DNA from: Tsukamurella pulmonis
GTDB lineage: Bacteria; Actinomycetota; Actinomycetes; Mycobacteriales; Mycobacteriaceae
Reading direction: 5' to 3'
Assembly: GCF_900103175.1 (NCBI RefSeq)
Contig: NZ_FNLF01000002.1
Span: 1-64,000, forward strand
Length of the DNA stretch: 64,000 bases
The position numbers and the translations under genes were made by a program. Positions 1-9,282 of this stretch are shown here, piece by piece. The notes beneath the pieces are model-generated. The model was not told where the DNA came from. It did no database searches and was given only the letters and a program-made list of their open reading frames with translations. The number at the start of each line of letters is the position of its first letter. Positions within the stretch are counted from its first letter, which is position 1.

Positions 1-2
1 AC

Positions 3-440
3 CCTGGTCAGCCCCACCGAAACGAGCGACGGGCAAATGTCTTCGCCGCCGAGTTCCTCGCCCCGGTCGACGACATCGGCCCGGCGCTGGACCGGGTCTC
101 GACCCGGACCGTGCACGAGCTCGACGAGCTGCGCCTGGACTGGGGCGTGAGCGAGTCCTCGCTCGTTGTCCGAGCACGCGAGCGCGGCGTGCTCTCCGAC
201 CGGCAGTACCGGGCGATGTTCCGACTACTCAACGAAACCGGCCGGATGTACGGCACCCGGCCCGGTGTCCCGACCGAGACACCCGAGCTCGCCCGCGATG
301 TTCTCGCCCAGCTCGCCACCGACGGATACAGCACCACCGAGCTCGACGCCCTGACACTGCTCACCGCCGGAGACCGCACCAGCCTGTTCGGCGCACCCGA
401 GGGTGCCACCGCCGGCAGCCGTCACCTGACCGTCGTCTAA
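3..440 (+). CDS. ImmA/IrrE family metallopeptidase, 3' part only
   Basis: The reading frame is open from the window edge, so the start and the HExxH zinc motif lie outside. The visible 145 residues begin near ERRANVFAAEFLAP, which matches the conserved segment that follows the HExxH helix in ImmA/IrrE (COG2856) peptidases. The XRE-ImmA protein at 60333-61523 has the same landmark (EASRFASEFLAP). The rest is the helical C-terminal part, with a WGVSESSLVVRARERGVL stretch typical of the family. Such proteases usually cleave or relieve a partner repressor in mobile elements. The family call is fairly safe; the partner is not visible. Confidence 0.75.
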   Translation, partial: PGQPHRNERRANVFAAEFLAPVDDIGPALDRVSTRTVHELDELRLDWGVSESSLVVRARERGVLSDRQYRAMFRLLNETGRMYGTRPGVPTETPELARDVLAQLATDGYSTTELDALTLLTAGDRTSLFGAPEGATAGSRHLTVV

Positions 441-460
441 CAGCGCGGGGGACGCCAGGG

Positions 461-808
461 ATGTCACGGTGGGGCTGGAACAGCAAGGACGCGGTCAAAG
501 ACCACCACTGGCGCGTCCCGCACGGGTCGAACAAGGCAGTGCAGGCCAAAGAGCAGGACGACGCCGCAGGCGGCCGCCACAACCGTGCCATCCGCACCGC
601 ACCGAACGCGCTGGGGCGGGTGGTCCTCCGGTGCCAGTACCGGCGCCTGTACGCGGAGCTGCGGTGGACCGATGCGACGAGGAAGCACGCCGAGTACCTC
701 GGCGAGATGACCTGGCACAGCCGCGCCGACAACCTCGCCGCCGCCTGGCGCGAAGCACACGCCCGCGGTCTTACGACCAAGTCCTGCGACCGTCATCCAG
801 TTATTTAA
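461..808 (+). CDS. Small hypothetical protein downstream of ImmA/IrrE
   Basis: A 115-residue frame starts with ATG 20 nt after the preceding stop, with a GGGGGA-type ribosome-binding stretch just upstream. The product is basic and rich in Trp, Arg and His, with a central RTAPNALGRVVLRCQYRRLY segment and a predicted helical tail. I do not recognise a family. Its tight spacing to the ImmA/IrrE gene suggests one transcript. The last residues after THARGLTTKS run into lower-complexity sequence, so the 3' end may have been altered by rearrangement. It could be a chance frame, but the composition looks protein-like. Confidence 0.45.
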   Translation: MSRWGWNSKDAVKDHHWRVPHGSNKAVQAKEQDDAAGGRHNRAIRTAPNALGRVVLRCQYRRLYAELRWTDATRKHAEYLGEMTWHSRADNLAAAWREAHARGLTTKSCDRHPVI

Positions 809-915
809 TCTGTCGATCTTACGGTGTGCGTTATCAGATAGCGAGCTGGGTGTGGGGCGACGGGCCGCGTGCCGACCGTTATGTTTCGTCGTCATGCGGG
901 CGCAGTGGATTCGGG

Positions 916-3900
916 TCACCCGTGTTTGCCTGGCCACCAGCTCGCTGGTCCGGCCAGGGTGGCGATTGCGGGTACGACGATCGTTCGGACGACGAAGGTG
1001 TCGAGGAGTAGTCCGACACCGATGATGAGGCCGACCTGGGTCATGATGGCGATCGAGCCGACCATCAGTCCGAACATGCTTGCCGCGAAGATGAGGCCGG
1101 CGGAGGTGATGACGGAGCCGGTGTTGGTGACGGTTCGTAGGACTCCGATGCGAATGCTGCGGTGGGATTCCTCACGCAGCCTGGAGATCAACAGCATGTT
1201 GTAGTCGGCGCCGACGGCGACGAGCACGATGAACGCGAGAAGCGGTACAGGCCAGGCAATCTCGGTGCGAAGGATGCATTGGAAGATCACCACCCCCACG
1301 CCGAGGGCTGCAGCGTAGTTCAGGATAACGGTTCCCAGCAGGTAAAGCGGTGCAATGAGCGCTCGGAGTAGTGCGATCAGGATGATGCCGACGATGATGA
1401 GGGTGGCCAGGGCGAGTAGCCGGAAATCGTGGCTGAGCAGGCGTTGCAGGTCGGCGTTGATGGCGGGGAATCCCGCTAGCGACACCGATGCGTTCTGCAG
1501 GGCGGTGTTGGGTCTCGCTGTCTGGGCTGCGGTGGTGATGGCGTTGGTGAGTTCAATCGCCTGGCTGCTGTAGGGATCGGCGTCGGTTTGGATGGCATAG
1601 CGCACTGTCCGCCCGTCTGGAGAGACGAATTGTGCAGCAACGTCGGAAAACTTTTGGTTGACGAACGCGTCAGGCGGTAGGTAGAAACCCGTGGCGGCGT
1701 CCGAGCCGCGGGTTTCGCGGGCGGTGGTCTGTAGTTGCGCGGCAAGGGTGGCCATCCCGGCGAACTGTTGCAGGTTGCTGTCGACGAGTGCGGCGACTCC
1801 CCCGGCAATCGCGCGGGAGCCAGCAGCGAGTTGACTCACCCCGTTCTGAAGCTGGGCGAGTTGTGCGGGGAGGTCGCGCGCGGTGACAGCACCCAGCGTT
1901 GTGTCCAATGTGTCCACTGCGGCGGTGAGTTGCGCGGTGATGGTGGTGATGGGTGTGCCGAGGTTGCCCAGTTGCCCGGAGAGAGCGCCGATTTGGAGGA
2001 GGAAGTTGGAATCCCGCAGTGTGCCCAGGGTCCGGAGTTGCTGTTGGACGGCGGCGCACTGAGGGATCGGGGCGCACCAGGGAGCGTTGTCGAGCAAGGG
2101 CCGCACGGCGGTCACGAGACTCAAGGCGTCGGATGCCTGCCTTGCCGCGGTGGCCAATTGCGGTGCCTGCCCAATGAGTTGGTCGAGTGCGGGTGCGGTT
2201 GTGCGGAGTTGACCGAGCAGTGGTCGGTATTGCTGGATCTGTTGTCCCGCGGTCGTGGCCTGGTCGAGAATTCGCAACAGCGGTGTCAGGTTGGCGCGGA
2301 TCTGGCTGTCGAGCGTGGCAAGGCCGGTCGCGAGTTGGTCGGCGCCATCTCGAAGTTGGAACAGGTCGCCAGTGCGTGATCGGCCGTCACTGACTGCCGC
2401 GGCGAGTCGGTCACCGATCTGTCCGTTCTGCCACGACAGCTGGGCTTGTTCGAGGCGGCTGCCGGTGGGTCGGGTCACGCCGACAACCCGGGTCACTCCC
2501 GGGACTTGCGCGACGCGTGATGCCAGGTCGTCGAGGTCAGCCAGCCCTTTCGCGGTACGCATGTCGTTCGGGGATTGGATCACGAGGAATTCCGGGACGG
2601 TAGTGTTGGTCGGGAAGTGCCGGTCGAGCAGTGCGTAACCCTCGTTACTGTCAGTGGTGGCGGGTTGTCCGCTGCGGTCGTCGTAGGTGATGGTGATGCC
2701 CAACGCCACTGCGCCGAGGGCGAGCAGAGCGACGAGTGTCATAGCCAGTAGCGAGGCGGGGCGCCGTACGACGAGTACCGCGATGCGGTTCCAGTAGCGC
2801 CGCGTCAGGTCCGCGCGGGGTGCACCCCACCCGAGGTGGGAGGCGGCGTGCAGGACCGGCGGTAGCAGGGTGACCGTGGCGAGGAACCCGATGACGATCG
2901 CGATCGCACATGCCGGCCCGAGAGTGGAGAAGACGCTCAGTTTTCCGAACACCATCGCCAGGAACGCCAGGGCGACGGTTGCGGCGGAGGCGAGGATGAC
3001 GCGCCCGATCGTAGCGGTGGCGTCGATGAGCGCAGGTGCGTGCTCGGCGCCCGACCGTAATCGCTCGTGGTAGCGGCTGATGAAGAAGACCGTGTAGTCG
3101 ACGCCGGCACCGAGCAGGATCACCGTCATGAACGCGACGGTGAACTGTGAAACGGGCATTCCGAACTCGCCCAACGCTGACACCACACCGCGACCCACCC
3201 CGAGGCTGATCCCGATCACCAGCAGGGGTACGAGCGCGGTGAACAGCGACCGGTAGACCACCAGCAGGATGAACGCGATCAGCAGAACCGTGGCCATGGT
3301 GATCACCACAAGGTCCTTTTCGGCCGTGACGATCTGATCGCTGAAGGTGGCGGTGGGCCCGGTGACGTGTACGGTTGTACCGGTGCCGGAGAACGAATGA
3401 TAGGCGAGGTCGCGCACGGAATCCAAGGCGCGAGTCGCGGCGGGGCCGCCCAGCGTTCCGGTCAGCCCCACCGGCAGGTACCAGGCCGTCCCGTCGCGGC
3501 TCACCGCCTGCGACGCCGTCGTCGGATCCCCCACCAGGTCACGGACGGAAGCGACATCGGCGGTGGCGCCACGAAGTTTCTGAACAAGCTCGTCGTAGCG
3601 TACGCGCACCGTCGGGGTGAGGCCGCCACGGTTCTCCATGGCGATGAAAACCGTTGTCTTGGCGCCTTTCTCCCCGAACGCCGTACCCATCCGGTCGAAA
3701 GCCTGAAATGACGGCACTCCCGCAGGGATCGGATCGACCGATTGTTGGCGCACGACTGTCTCGAGCTGCGGGAACGCCAGCGCCAGCACCACACCCACCG
3801 CGAGCCACGCGCCGACGACGACAACCTTGTGCGCTAGCGCGTACCGAGCCACCCGCGCAAGCGTGGCGCTGTATTCCGCGCGTTCTGACCGCGCGCCAGC

Positions 3901-3921
3901 CGATCGCCGGTGCACCACCAT
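916..3921 (-). CDS. MmpL-family RND transporter
   Basis: The 1001-residue product has the MmpL layout. A first membrane helix near residues 25-45 precedes a large external domain, then a block of five to six helices (about 190-370), a second external domain with long helical Gln/Leu/Ala-rich stretches (about 430-730), and a final helix block (about 790-990). Proteins of this family use proton force to export lipids or siderophores across the inner membrane of mycolic-acid bacteria. The ATG at 3921 is preferred because AGGAG lies 8 nt upstream; a GTG nine bases further up is possible. The TetR gene upstream on the same strand and the GTAGCG palindrome between them suggest TetR control. The substrate is unknown. 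Confidence 0.92.
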   Translation of the reverse strand: MVVHRRSAGARSERAEYSATLARVARYALAHKVVVVGAWLAVGVVLALAFPQLETVVRQQSVDPIPAGVPSFQAFDRMGTAFGEKGAKTTVFIAMENRGGLTPTVRVRYDELVQKLRGATADVASVRDLVGDPTTASQAVSRDGTAWYLPVGLTGTLGGPAATRALDSVRDLAYHSFSGTGTTVHVTGPTATFSDQIVTAEKDLVVITMATVLLIAFILLVVYRSLFTALVPLLVIGISLGVGRGVVSALGEFGMPVSQFTVAFMTVILLGAGVDYTVFFISRYHERLRSGAEHAPALIDATATIGRVILASAATVALAFLAMVFGKLSVFSTLGPACAIAIVIGFLATVTLLPPVLHAASHLGWGAPRADLTRRYWNRIAVLVVRRPASLLAMTLVALLALGAVALGITITYDDRSGQPATTDSNEGYALLDRHFPTNTTVPEFLVIQSPNDMRTAKGLADLDDLASRVAQVPGVTRVVGVTRPTGSRLEQAQLSWQNGQIGDRLAAAVSDGRSRTGDLFQLRDGADQLATGLATLDSQIRANLTPLLRILDQATTAGQQIQQYRPLLGQLRTTAPALDQLIGQAPQLATAARQASDALSLVTAVRPLLDNAPWCAPIPQCAAVQQQLRTLGTLRDSNFLLQIGALSGQLGNLGTPITTITAQLTAAVDTLDTTLGAVTARDLPAQLAQLQNGVSQLAAGSRAIAGGVAALVDSNLQQFAGMATLAAQLQTTARETRGSDAATGFYLPPDAFVNQKFSDVAAQFVSPDGRTVRYAIQTDADPYSSQAIELTNAITTAAQTARPNTALQNASVSLAGFPAINADLQRLLSHDFRLLALATLIIVGIILIALLRALIAPLYLLGTVILNYAAALGVGVVIFQCILRTEIAWPVPLLAFIVLVAVGADYNMLLISRLREESHRSIRIGVLRTVTNTGSVITSAGLIFAASMFGLMVGSIAIMTQVGLIIGVGLLLDTFVVRTIVVPAIATLAGPASWWPGKHG

Positions 3922-3961
3922 CAACACCACTCCTGCCGAAACGGAACTACCTGGATCGGTA

Positions 3962-3978
3962 CGCTACATGATGTAGCG
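3962..3978. promoter_or_regulatory. Candidate TetR operator in front of mmpL
   Basis: CGCTACATGATGTAGCG is a perfect inverted repeat with 6-bp arms around ATGAT, about 40 bp upstream of the mmpL start. The same GTAGCG half-site occurs in the palindrome at 4698-4712, between the TetR gene and the thioesterase gene. Binding by the adjacent TetR protein is inferred. Confidence 0.5.
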
Positions 3979-4032
3979 AAAAGCGGTGGCGCGGTCGCTC
4001 GTCTTCGGACTCGGCGTGGACCGTGCGAGCGG

Positions 4033-4647
4033 TCAGGGCATGCGGCGATGCGCCGTCAGGAAGTCGTCGACGATGCGGCGGCGGTCATCGGCGTCGACGG
4101 CCCGGATGCCGGTGATTTTGGCGAAGATCAGCGGTCCGACGAGCTGGGTGATGGCCAGGGTCAGGTCGAAATCGTCGAGCTCGTCGACGGCACTGGCACT
4201 GGTGAGCAATCGGTCGAACGGTTCGCGGTAGTGATCGACCACCCGCGCACGCAGTGGGGCCAGGGCGTTGCTCTGCTCGCCGGCCCGTTCGGGCACCATC
4301 GCCAACCACGCGACCGTGGTGACCTGCAGCGGCGCCTGTTCGATGACGTCCGCCTGACGATCCATCAACCGGATCAAGTCCTCGCGCACCGACCCCGAGA
4401 GTTCGTGGCGATCGGCCTGGGGCAGCAAACGCTCGAAGGCAGCGGCGACCAGGTCGGTGGTACTGCCAAAGTGCCGGTAGAGGGTTGTGCGGGCAACCCT
4501 GGACAAGCTGGTGACCGCCTCGACGGTGACAGCCTCCACTCCCCCTCTGCGCAGCAACACCGCCGTGGCGTCGAGTAGACGGTTCCTGGAACGAACCCGC
4601 CGCGGATCGACGTCGTCGAGGCCATCGATGCTCACCGCTACCCGCAT
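4033..4647 (-). CDS. TetR/AcrR family transcriptional regulator
   Basis: The 204-residue protein has an N-terminal TetR DNA-binding domain. A helix starting RSRNRLLDATAVLLRRGG leads into a helix-turn-helix ending VARTTLYRHFGSTTDLV, the family signature. The C-terminal domain (about residues 80-204) is helical and would bind an inducer. ATG at 4647 is used; a TTG at 4686 would add 13 residues. It lies just upstream of mmpL on the same strand and is divergent from the thioesterase gene, the usual arrangement for a local repressor. Palindromes with GTAGCG half-sites stand in front of both flanking genes. The ligand cannot be told from sequence. Confidence 0.9.
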   Translation of the reverse strand: MRVAVSIDGLDDVDPRRVRSRNRLLDATAVLLRRGGVEAVTVEAVTSLSRVARTTLYRHFGSTTDLVAAAFERLLPQADRHELSGSVREDLIRLMDRQADVIEQAPLQVTTVAWLAMVPERAGEQSNALAPLRARVVDHYREPFDRLLTSASAVDELDDFDLTLAITQLVGPLIFAKITGIRAVDADDRRRIVDDFLTAHRRMP

Positions 4648-4697
4648 TCTTCTCGCTGTTGGTCCACGTATGTGGCATCCTGCCAACGATACCGTCA

Positions 4698-4712
4698 GTA
4701 GCGGTCCGCTAC
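4698..4712. promoter_or_regulatory. Candidate TetR operator between tetR and thioesterase
   Basis: GTAGCGGTCCGCTAC is a perfect palindrome with 7-bp arms and a one-base centre, in the short gap between divergent genes. It shares the GTAGCG half-site with the palindrome at 3962-3978. It would allow the regulator to control itself and the thioesterase gene. No binding data are available. Confidence 0.5.
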
Positions 4713-4740
4713 CGGCACGAGCATCGATTCGAGGACTGTG

Positions 4741-5217
4741 ATGTCAGCACCCAGCAGACTGCCCGCGCACTCCCCATCGTGCATGGGCTGCGGGCCGGAA
4801 AATGCCAGCGGCCTGCAGCTCGAGGTCTACCGCGACGAGGACCGAGTCTTTGCAGATCACTCCTTCACCGAAAAGCATTCCGGTGGACCAGGTCTGGCGC
4901 ATGGAGGGGCCATCTCGGCCGCGTGCGACGACATCATGGGATTTACGCTGTGGATCGCCGGCACCCCGGCCGTCACGCGCACGTTGACGGTCAAGTACCG
5001 CCGACCGGTACCCCTCCACGTACCAGTACGCCTCACGGCGTGGATCGACGAGGACGCCGATCACACCCTGCACATCGGGGCGAGCGGGACCGTGGAGGGC
5101 GAGACCTACTTTTCCGCCACTAGCGAGTTCGTGAAAGTCGATCTCACGCACTTCGCGCGCTACGCCGACACCTCCACGGTAGACAGCTTTTTCGTCAATT
5201 TCCTCCGCGCGGACTGA
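4741..5217 (+). CDS. PaaI-like hotdog-fold thioesterase
   Basis: The 158-residue protein has a single hotdog domain. The segment GLAHGGAISAACDDIMG matches the central helix of PaaI-type acyl-CoA thioesterases, where HGG and the following acidic residue form the active site. The N-terminus holds a CMGCG motif, common in actinobacterial members of this group. Such enzymes hydrolyse acyl-CoA thioesters in the cytosol. ATG at 4741 is chosen because GAGGA lies 5 nt upstream; a GTG one codon earlier is also possible. It is divergent from the TetR gene and followed by a convergent AraC-type regulator gene, so it is probably a single-gene transcript. Confidence 0.85.
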   Translation: MSAPSRLPAHSPSCMGCGPENASGLQLEVYRDEDRVFADHSFTEKHSGGPGLAHGGAISAACDDIMGFTLWIAGTPAVTRTLTVKYRRPVPLHVPVRLTAWIDEDADHTLHIGASGTVEGETYFSATSEFVKVDLTHFARYADTSTVDSFFVNFLRAD

Positions 5218-5222
5218 CCTGC

Positions 5223-6314
5223 TCAGATGCCCGGCGCTGCCCGCTGATTCGACGGTGCGCGGCGGAACTGAGTCGGGGAGCACCCGACCCACCGTGTAAA
5301 TGCATGGGAGAAACTGGCGACCTCGGAGTACCCCAGTTCTGCGGCTATCTCGCCGACACTGATGCCGGGATCCAGCAGTCGCGCGGTGGCTCGTTCTTGG
5401 GCGAACTGCTGCCGCAGGCGACGCAGGGTGGTGCCCTCGGCGTGCAGGCGTCGCTTGAGTGTGCTCACCGATGTCGCCAGCTCCGCCGCGATACGAGCGC
5501 CGTCAGCGCGCGCAGGGTCAGCATCGAACTGTGCGCGGACCAGCTGCGTGTAGGAATTGGGCCTGCGCTGTTCGTAGACGCGTCGAAGCTCGGCGATACC
5601 GATCCGGTAGGCCACGGGGTCGGAGAAGCGGCACACGTCGTAGAGCACGGCAGCCGGTATATGCACGAACGCCGCGCGCGCGTCGAAAAGGATCCGATGG
5701 CCGATCTCACCCACGACGATCAGGTCTGCCGGCGCCTGGCATGTCAGATGAAGCTCCACGGAGGGGACGGCACCGGCGAGCATGTCCACCAACCGCAGGA
5801 CAGCCAGACCACCGTAGGTGACGGCGAGACAATCGGTGCCGGGGCTATCTGTGCGCCCGGCCAGAGCGATCGTCAGTCCAGAGTCTCCGTGCTGGAACTC
5901 GGTGCTCAGCGCGGTCGATATCAGGGGCAAGAACCGAAGCAGTTGAACAACTTCGAGGACGGAACCCGCACTGACCAGCGGCAAACTGAGGGGGCCGAAA
6001 GAGGTCAGCTGGGCGTGCTCGGCGAACGCCACGCCCAACCGGAATCCCTGCTGGGCGTCCATCGCCGGATACACCTCGTGAAACCACCGGACAGGCACTT
6101 GGCCCTGTCGCGCAATGACGACCGCGAGATCGACGCCCTCGCGGGCCATGATGCGTCCGAACGCTCGCGTCTCCGCCGCGCCCAGGGCACCGCTGTCGAG
6201 GAGCTGCGCGAACGCTAGCGGCGGTATCCCCAACTCGACAAGGCTCACATGAGCCAATTTAACAAGACATCGCGACGTCCGAGCCTGGATCAAGCACATC
6301 TGCCGCGTGCACAC
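5223..6314 (-). CDS. AraC-family regulator, divergent from the P450 operon
   Basis: The longest frame gives 363 residues. The C-terminal 100 residues hold the two AraC helix-turn-helix motifs, with STLKRRLHAEGTTLRRLR and VGEIAAELGYSEVASFSHAFTRWVG, ending PTQFRR. The first ~200 residues resemble the Arabinose_bd-type sensor domain (PF12625 group). The N-terminus is uncertain: homology-like sequence begins near AHVSLVELG, so TTG 6257 or GTG 6248 may be the true start. The gene is divergent from the ferredoxin-P450-reductase operon. AraC activators next to alkane-hydroxylase genes commonly respond to the hydrocarbon, so that role is inferred here. Confidence 0.88.
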   Translation of the reverse strand: MCTRQMCLIQARTSRCLVKLAHVSLVELGIPPLAFAQLLDSGALGAAETRAFGRIMAREGVDLAVVIARQGQVPVRWFHEVYPAMDAQQGFRLGVAFAEHAQLTSFGPLSLPLVSAGSVLEVVQLLRFLPLISTALSTEFQHGDSGLTIALAGRTDSPGTDCLAVTYGGLAVLRLVDMLAGAVPSVELHLTCQAPADLIVVGEIGHRILFDARAAFVHIPAAVLYDVCRFSDPVAYRIGIAELRRVYEQRRPNSYTQLVRAQFDADPARADGARIAAELATSVSTLKRRLHAEGTTLRRLRQQFAQERATARLLDPGISVGEIAAELGYSEVASFSHAFTRWVGCSPTQFRRAPSNQRAAPGI

Positions 6315-6347
6315 TCACCTCTACGACCCACGAACAAGGAGGTGGCC

Positions 6348-6668
6348 ATGGCCACGATCACTTACGTGACCCACGACGGCGAGGACTACCCCGCGCCGGT
6401 GACGCCCGGCAGGTCACTGATGCAGATTGCAGTCGACGAGGCGATACCGGGGATCGATGGCGACTGTGGCGGTGAGGCGGCATGCGGAACGTGCCACGTC
6501 GTCGTCGACAGCGCGTGGATCGACACCGTCGGACACAGCACAGACGTCGAAGAAGGCATGTTGAGTATGCACCCCGAACGTGAGGCCAACTCGCGACTGG
6601 CCTGCCAGATGACCGCCAACAACGAGTGGGACGGTCTGACCGTTCGCCTTCCCGAGTTCCAGTTGTGA
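6348..6668 (+). CDS. 2Fe-2S ferredoxin, redox partner of the adjacent P450
   Basis: A 106-residue protein starts at ATG 6348, with AAGGAGG 5 nt upstream. The cluster ligands are visible as DCGGEAACGTCH and a later RLACQM, the C-x5-C-x2-C...C pattern of adrenodoxin/putidaredoxin-type ferredoxins. It would carry electrons from the reductase at 8083-9282 to the P450 at 6695-8086. It is the first gene of a five-gene plus-strand operon, with 26 nt to the P450 start. An upstream ATG at 6249 exists but lacks a ribosome-binding site and would add 33 non-conserved residues. Confidence 0.93.
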   Translation: MATITYVTHDGEDYPAPVTPGRSLMQIAVDEAIPGIDGDCGGEAACGTCHVVVDSAWIDTVGHSTDVEEGMLSMHPEREANSRLACQMTANNEWDGLTVRLPEFQL

Positions 6669-6694
6669 ACGTCTAAAGCGAAAGAGCAACATCT

Positions 6695-8086
6695 ATGAGC
6701 ATCTCAACTGCCCTCGCCGACAAAGCGCAGTCCATGATCCCGATCGATCTACAAATCCGTGGCGCCCACGTCTATGACAAGGCCCGCCGGATCGTCACCC
6801 GAACCGACGGCAAAAAGATCTTCACCGAGACCCCCATCCCGCCTGTCGAGGAAGTCGAACTCACCGACATCGATCTGAGCAACCCATTCCTCTACCGACA
6901 GGGCAGGTGGCGGTCCTACTTCGAGCGTGTGCGCAATGAGGCGCCCGTTCACTTCCAGCCCCGCAGTCCCTTCGGGCCGTTCTGGTCGGTCACTCGACAT
7001 GCCGACATCATCGCTGTCGACAAGAACCACGACGCGTTCTCCGCCGAACCGTTCATCATCATCGGTCGGCCGCCCCGCTTCATGGACATCGCGATGTTCA
7101 TCGCCATGGACCCGCCGCGGCACGACAAGCAGCGCGCCGCCGTCCAGGGAGTCGTCGCACCGAAGAACCTGCGCGAGATGGAGGGCCTCATCCGGTCGCG
7201 CGTCCGGGAAGTCCTCGACGAGCTACCGCTCGACGAACCGTTCGACTGGGTCCAGACCGTGTCGGTCGAACTGACCGCGCGGATGCTCGCGACATTGCTC
7301 GACTACCCCTACGAGCAGCGCCACAAACTCGTCCAGTGGTCGGATCTGGCCACGTCGATGGAGCAGGCCAACGGCGGACCATCAGACAACGACAAAGTTT
7401 TCCGCGAGATGGTCGCGATGGCACAGGGCTTGAGTGCGCTATGGCGAGACAAGGCCGCGCGGACCGCGGCAGGCGAGGAGCCTGGTTTCGACCTCATCAC
7501 CATGCTGCAGAGCAACGAGGACACCAAAGACCTTCTCGACGACAGCCCCATGGAGTTCCTCGGGAACCTCGTGCTGCTGATCGTCGGCGGCAACGACACC
7601 ACCCGCAACTCGATGAGCGGCGGAGTGCTGGCTCTCAACGAGTATCCCGACCAGTTCGAGAAACTCAAAGCCAATCCGGACCTGATCCCCAACGCGGTGT
7701 CGGAGATCATCCGGTGGCAAACCCCCCTGGCGTACATGCGCCGGGTCGCCAAGAAGGACGTGATGCTCAACGGTCAGTTCATCCGCAAAGGCGACAAAGT
7801 CGTCATGTGGTACGCCTCCGGCAACCGCGACGAGCGAGTGTTCGACCGCCCGGACGAGCTCATCATCGATCGGTCCAACGCTCGCAACCACATCGCGTTC
7901 GGTTTCGGCGTGCACCGTTGCATGGGAAACCGCCTGGCCGAATTGCAGTTGCGCATTCTCTGGGAAGAACTCCTCGAGCGCTTCGACGACATCGCGGTGG
8001 TCGGTGATCCGGAGTACGTGCAGTCCAACTTCGTTCGTGGGATCAGCAAGATGATGGTCCGTCTGACTCCCAAGCAGGAGACGTGA
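6695..8086 (+). CDS. CYP153-like cytochrome P450 (probable alkane terminal hydroxylase)
   Basis: The 463-residue protein has all P450 landmarks: I-helix VGGNDTTRNSMSGG, the K-helix ExxR in SEIIR, and the heme loop FGFGVHRCMG with Cys409 as the iron ligand. The block LLIVGGNDTTRNSMSGGVLA and the following SEIIRWQTPL segment closely resemble CYP153A enzymes as I remember them; these hydroxylate the terminal carbon of medium-chain alkanes. It sits between its ferredoxin and reductase genes under an AraC-type regulator, the known CYP153 arrangement. The N-terminus is about 40 residues longer than CYP153A6. The substrate range cannot be read from the sequence. Confidence 0.87.
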   Translation: MSISTALADKAQSMIPIDLQIRGAHVYDKARRIVTRTDGKKIFTETPIPPVEEVELTDIDLSNPFLYRQGRWRSYFERVRNEAPVHFQPRSPFGPFWSVTRHADIIAVDKNHDAFSAEPFIIIGRPPRFMDIAMFIAMDPPRHDKQRAAVQGVVAPKNLREMEGLIRSRVREVLDELPLDEPFDWVQTVSVELTARMLATLLDYPYEQRHKLVQWSDLATSMEQANGGPSDNDKVFREMVAMAQGLSALWRDKAARTAAGEEPGFDLITMLQSNEDTKDLLDDSPMEFLGNLVLLIVGGNDTTRNSMSGGVLALNEYPDQFEKLKANPDLIPNAVSEIIRWQTPLAYMRRVAKKDVMLNGQFIRKGDKVVMWYASGNRDERVFDRPDELIIDRSNARNHIAFGFGVHRCMGNRLAELQLRILWEELLERFDDIAVVGDPEYVQSNFVRGISKMMVRLTPKQET

Positions 8087-9282
8087 GCACTGATCGGGTC
8101 GTGATCGTCGGCGCAAGCCACGCCGGCGCACAGCTGGCGGCCAATTTGCGCAAGGAGAAGTGGGCTGGAGACATCCTGCTGATCGGCGACGAGGGCCGCC
8201 TGCCGTATCAGCGGCCGCCGCTGTCCAAGGCATACCTGGCCGGCGATTGCCATCTCGACGATGTCGCGATCCGAAGCCACCAGTTCTACGACAAGCAACG
8301 GATCCAGCTCGTCGACGGAACCGTAACCTCGATCGACCGTGCCGAACGAACCGTCACTCTCGGCAACAACGACGCGGTGTCCTACTCGAAGTTGGCCCTG
8401 TGCACCGGCGCTCGAGCTCGCGCACTGCCCGTCCCTGGGGCCGATCTGCCGGGCGTGCACTATCTGCGCACCGCCACCGACGTCGAGGCCATCCGCGCCG
8501 CCGCGGTCCCGGGTTCGCGGGTCGTCATTGTCGGCGGCGGGTACATCGGCCTGGAGACAGCGGCCTCGCTTCGAACCCTGGGTGTCGAAGTGACCGTCCT
8601 GGAGGCGGCAGGACGCGTACTCGAACGTGTCACGGCGCCCGTCGTGTCGGAATTCTTCGATCGAATTCACCGCGAGAAGGGTGTCGACGTACGGATCGAC
8701 GCAATCGTCGAGGGGTTCCGCGGCGACAAACGAGTCGCCAGCGTTGTCCTCGCCGGTGGAGAAACGCTGGCCGCTGACCTGGTCATCGTCGGCGTCGGCG
8801 TCATTCCGAACACGGAGCTCGCAGCAGCTGCGGGCATCGACGTCGAAAACGGCATCCTCGTCGACGACCGCGCTCGTAGCAGCGATCCTGACATCGTCGC
8901 AGCCGGCGACTGCGCCAACCACCGAATCGAGCGGTACGGGAGACGTGTTCGTCTCGAGTGCGTGTCCGCAACAACCGAGCACGCCAAAATCGCGGCGGCC
9001 ACAATCTGCGACAACACAACCGGTCGTGCCGCACTGCCGTGGTTCTGGTCCGACCAATACGACCTCAAACTCCAGATCGCCGGGCTCAACACCGGATACG
9101 ACGAGGTGCTGGTCAGCGGCGACCCCGCCCATGGCCGCGACTTCACCTGCTACTATTTCTCCGCCGGAGAACTGATTGCAGCTGACTGCGTCAACAGACC
9201 CGCTGACTTCGTGAACGCCAAGCGCGCCATTGCACAACGAGCGCCGATCGTCAGGTCCGCATTGATCGGAGCGACCCCATGA
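8083..9282 (+). CDS. FAD/NAD(P)H ferredoxin reductase
   Basis: The 399-residue protein starts with GTG overlapping the P450 stop (GTGA), so translation is coupled. An N-terminal FAD-binding fold begins VVIVGASHAGAQLA. A central NAD-binding fold has VVIVGGGYIGLETA near residue 150. A second FAD contact is seen in SDPDIVAAGDC. The C-terminal domain matches reductases of the putidaredoxin/rhodocoxin reductase group. It transfers electrons from NAD(P)H to the 2Fe-2S ferredoxin encoded two genes upstream and so completes the three-part P450 system. Confidence 0.92.
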   Translation: MSTDRVVIVGASHAGAQLAANLRKEKWAGDILLIGDEGRLPYQRPPLSKAYLAGDCHLDDVAIRSHQFYDKQRIQLVDGTVTSIDRAERTVTLGNNDAVSYSKLALCTGARARALPVPGADLPGVHYLRTATDVEAIRAAAVPGSRVVIVGGGYIGLETAASLRTLGVEVTVLEAAGRVLERVTAPVVSEFFDRIHREKGVDVRIDAIVEGFRGDKRVASVVLAGGETLAADLVIVGVGVIPNTELAAAAGIDVENGILVDDRARSSDPDIVAAGDCANHRIERYGRRVRLECVSATTEHAKIAAATICDNTTGRAALPWFWSDQYDLKLQIAGLNTGYDEVLVSGDPAHGRDFTCYYFSAGELIAADCVNRPADFVNAKRAIAQRAPIVRSALIGATP

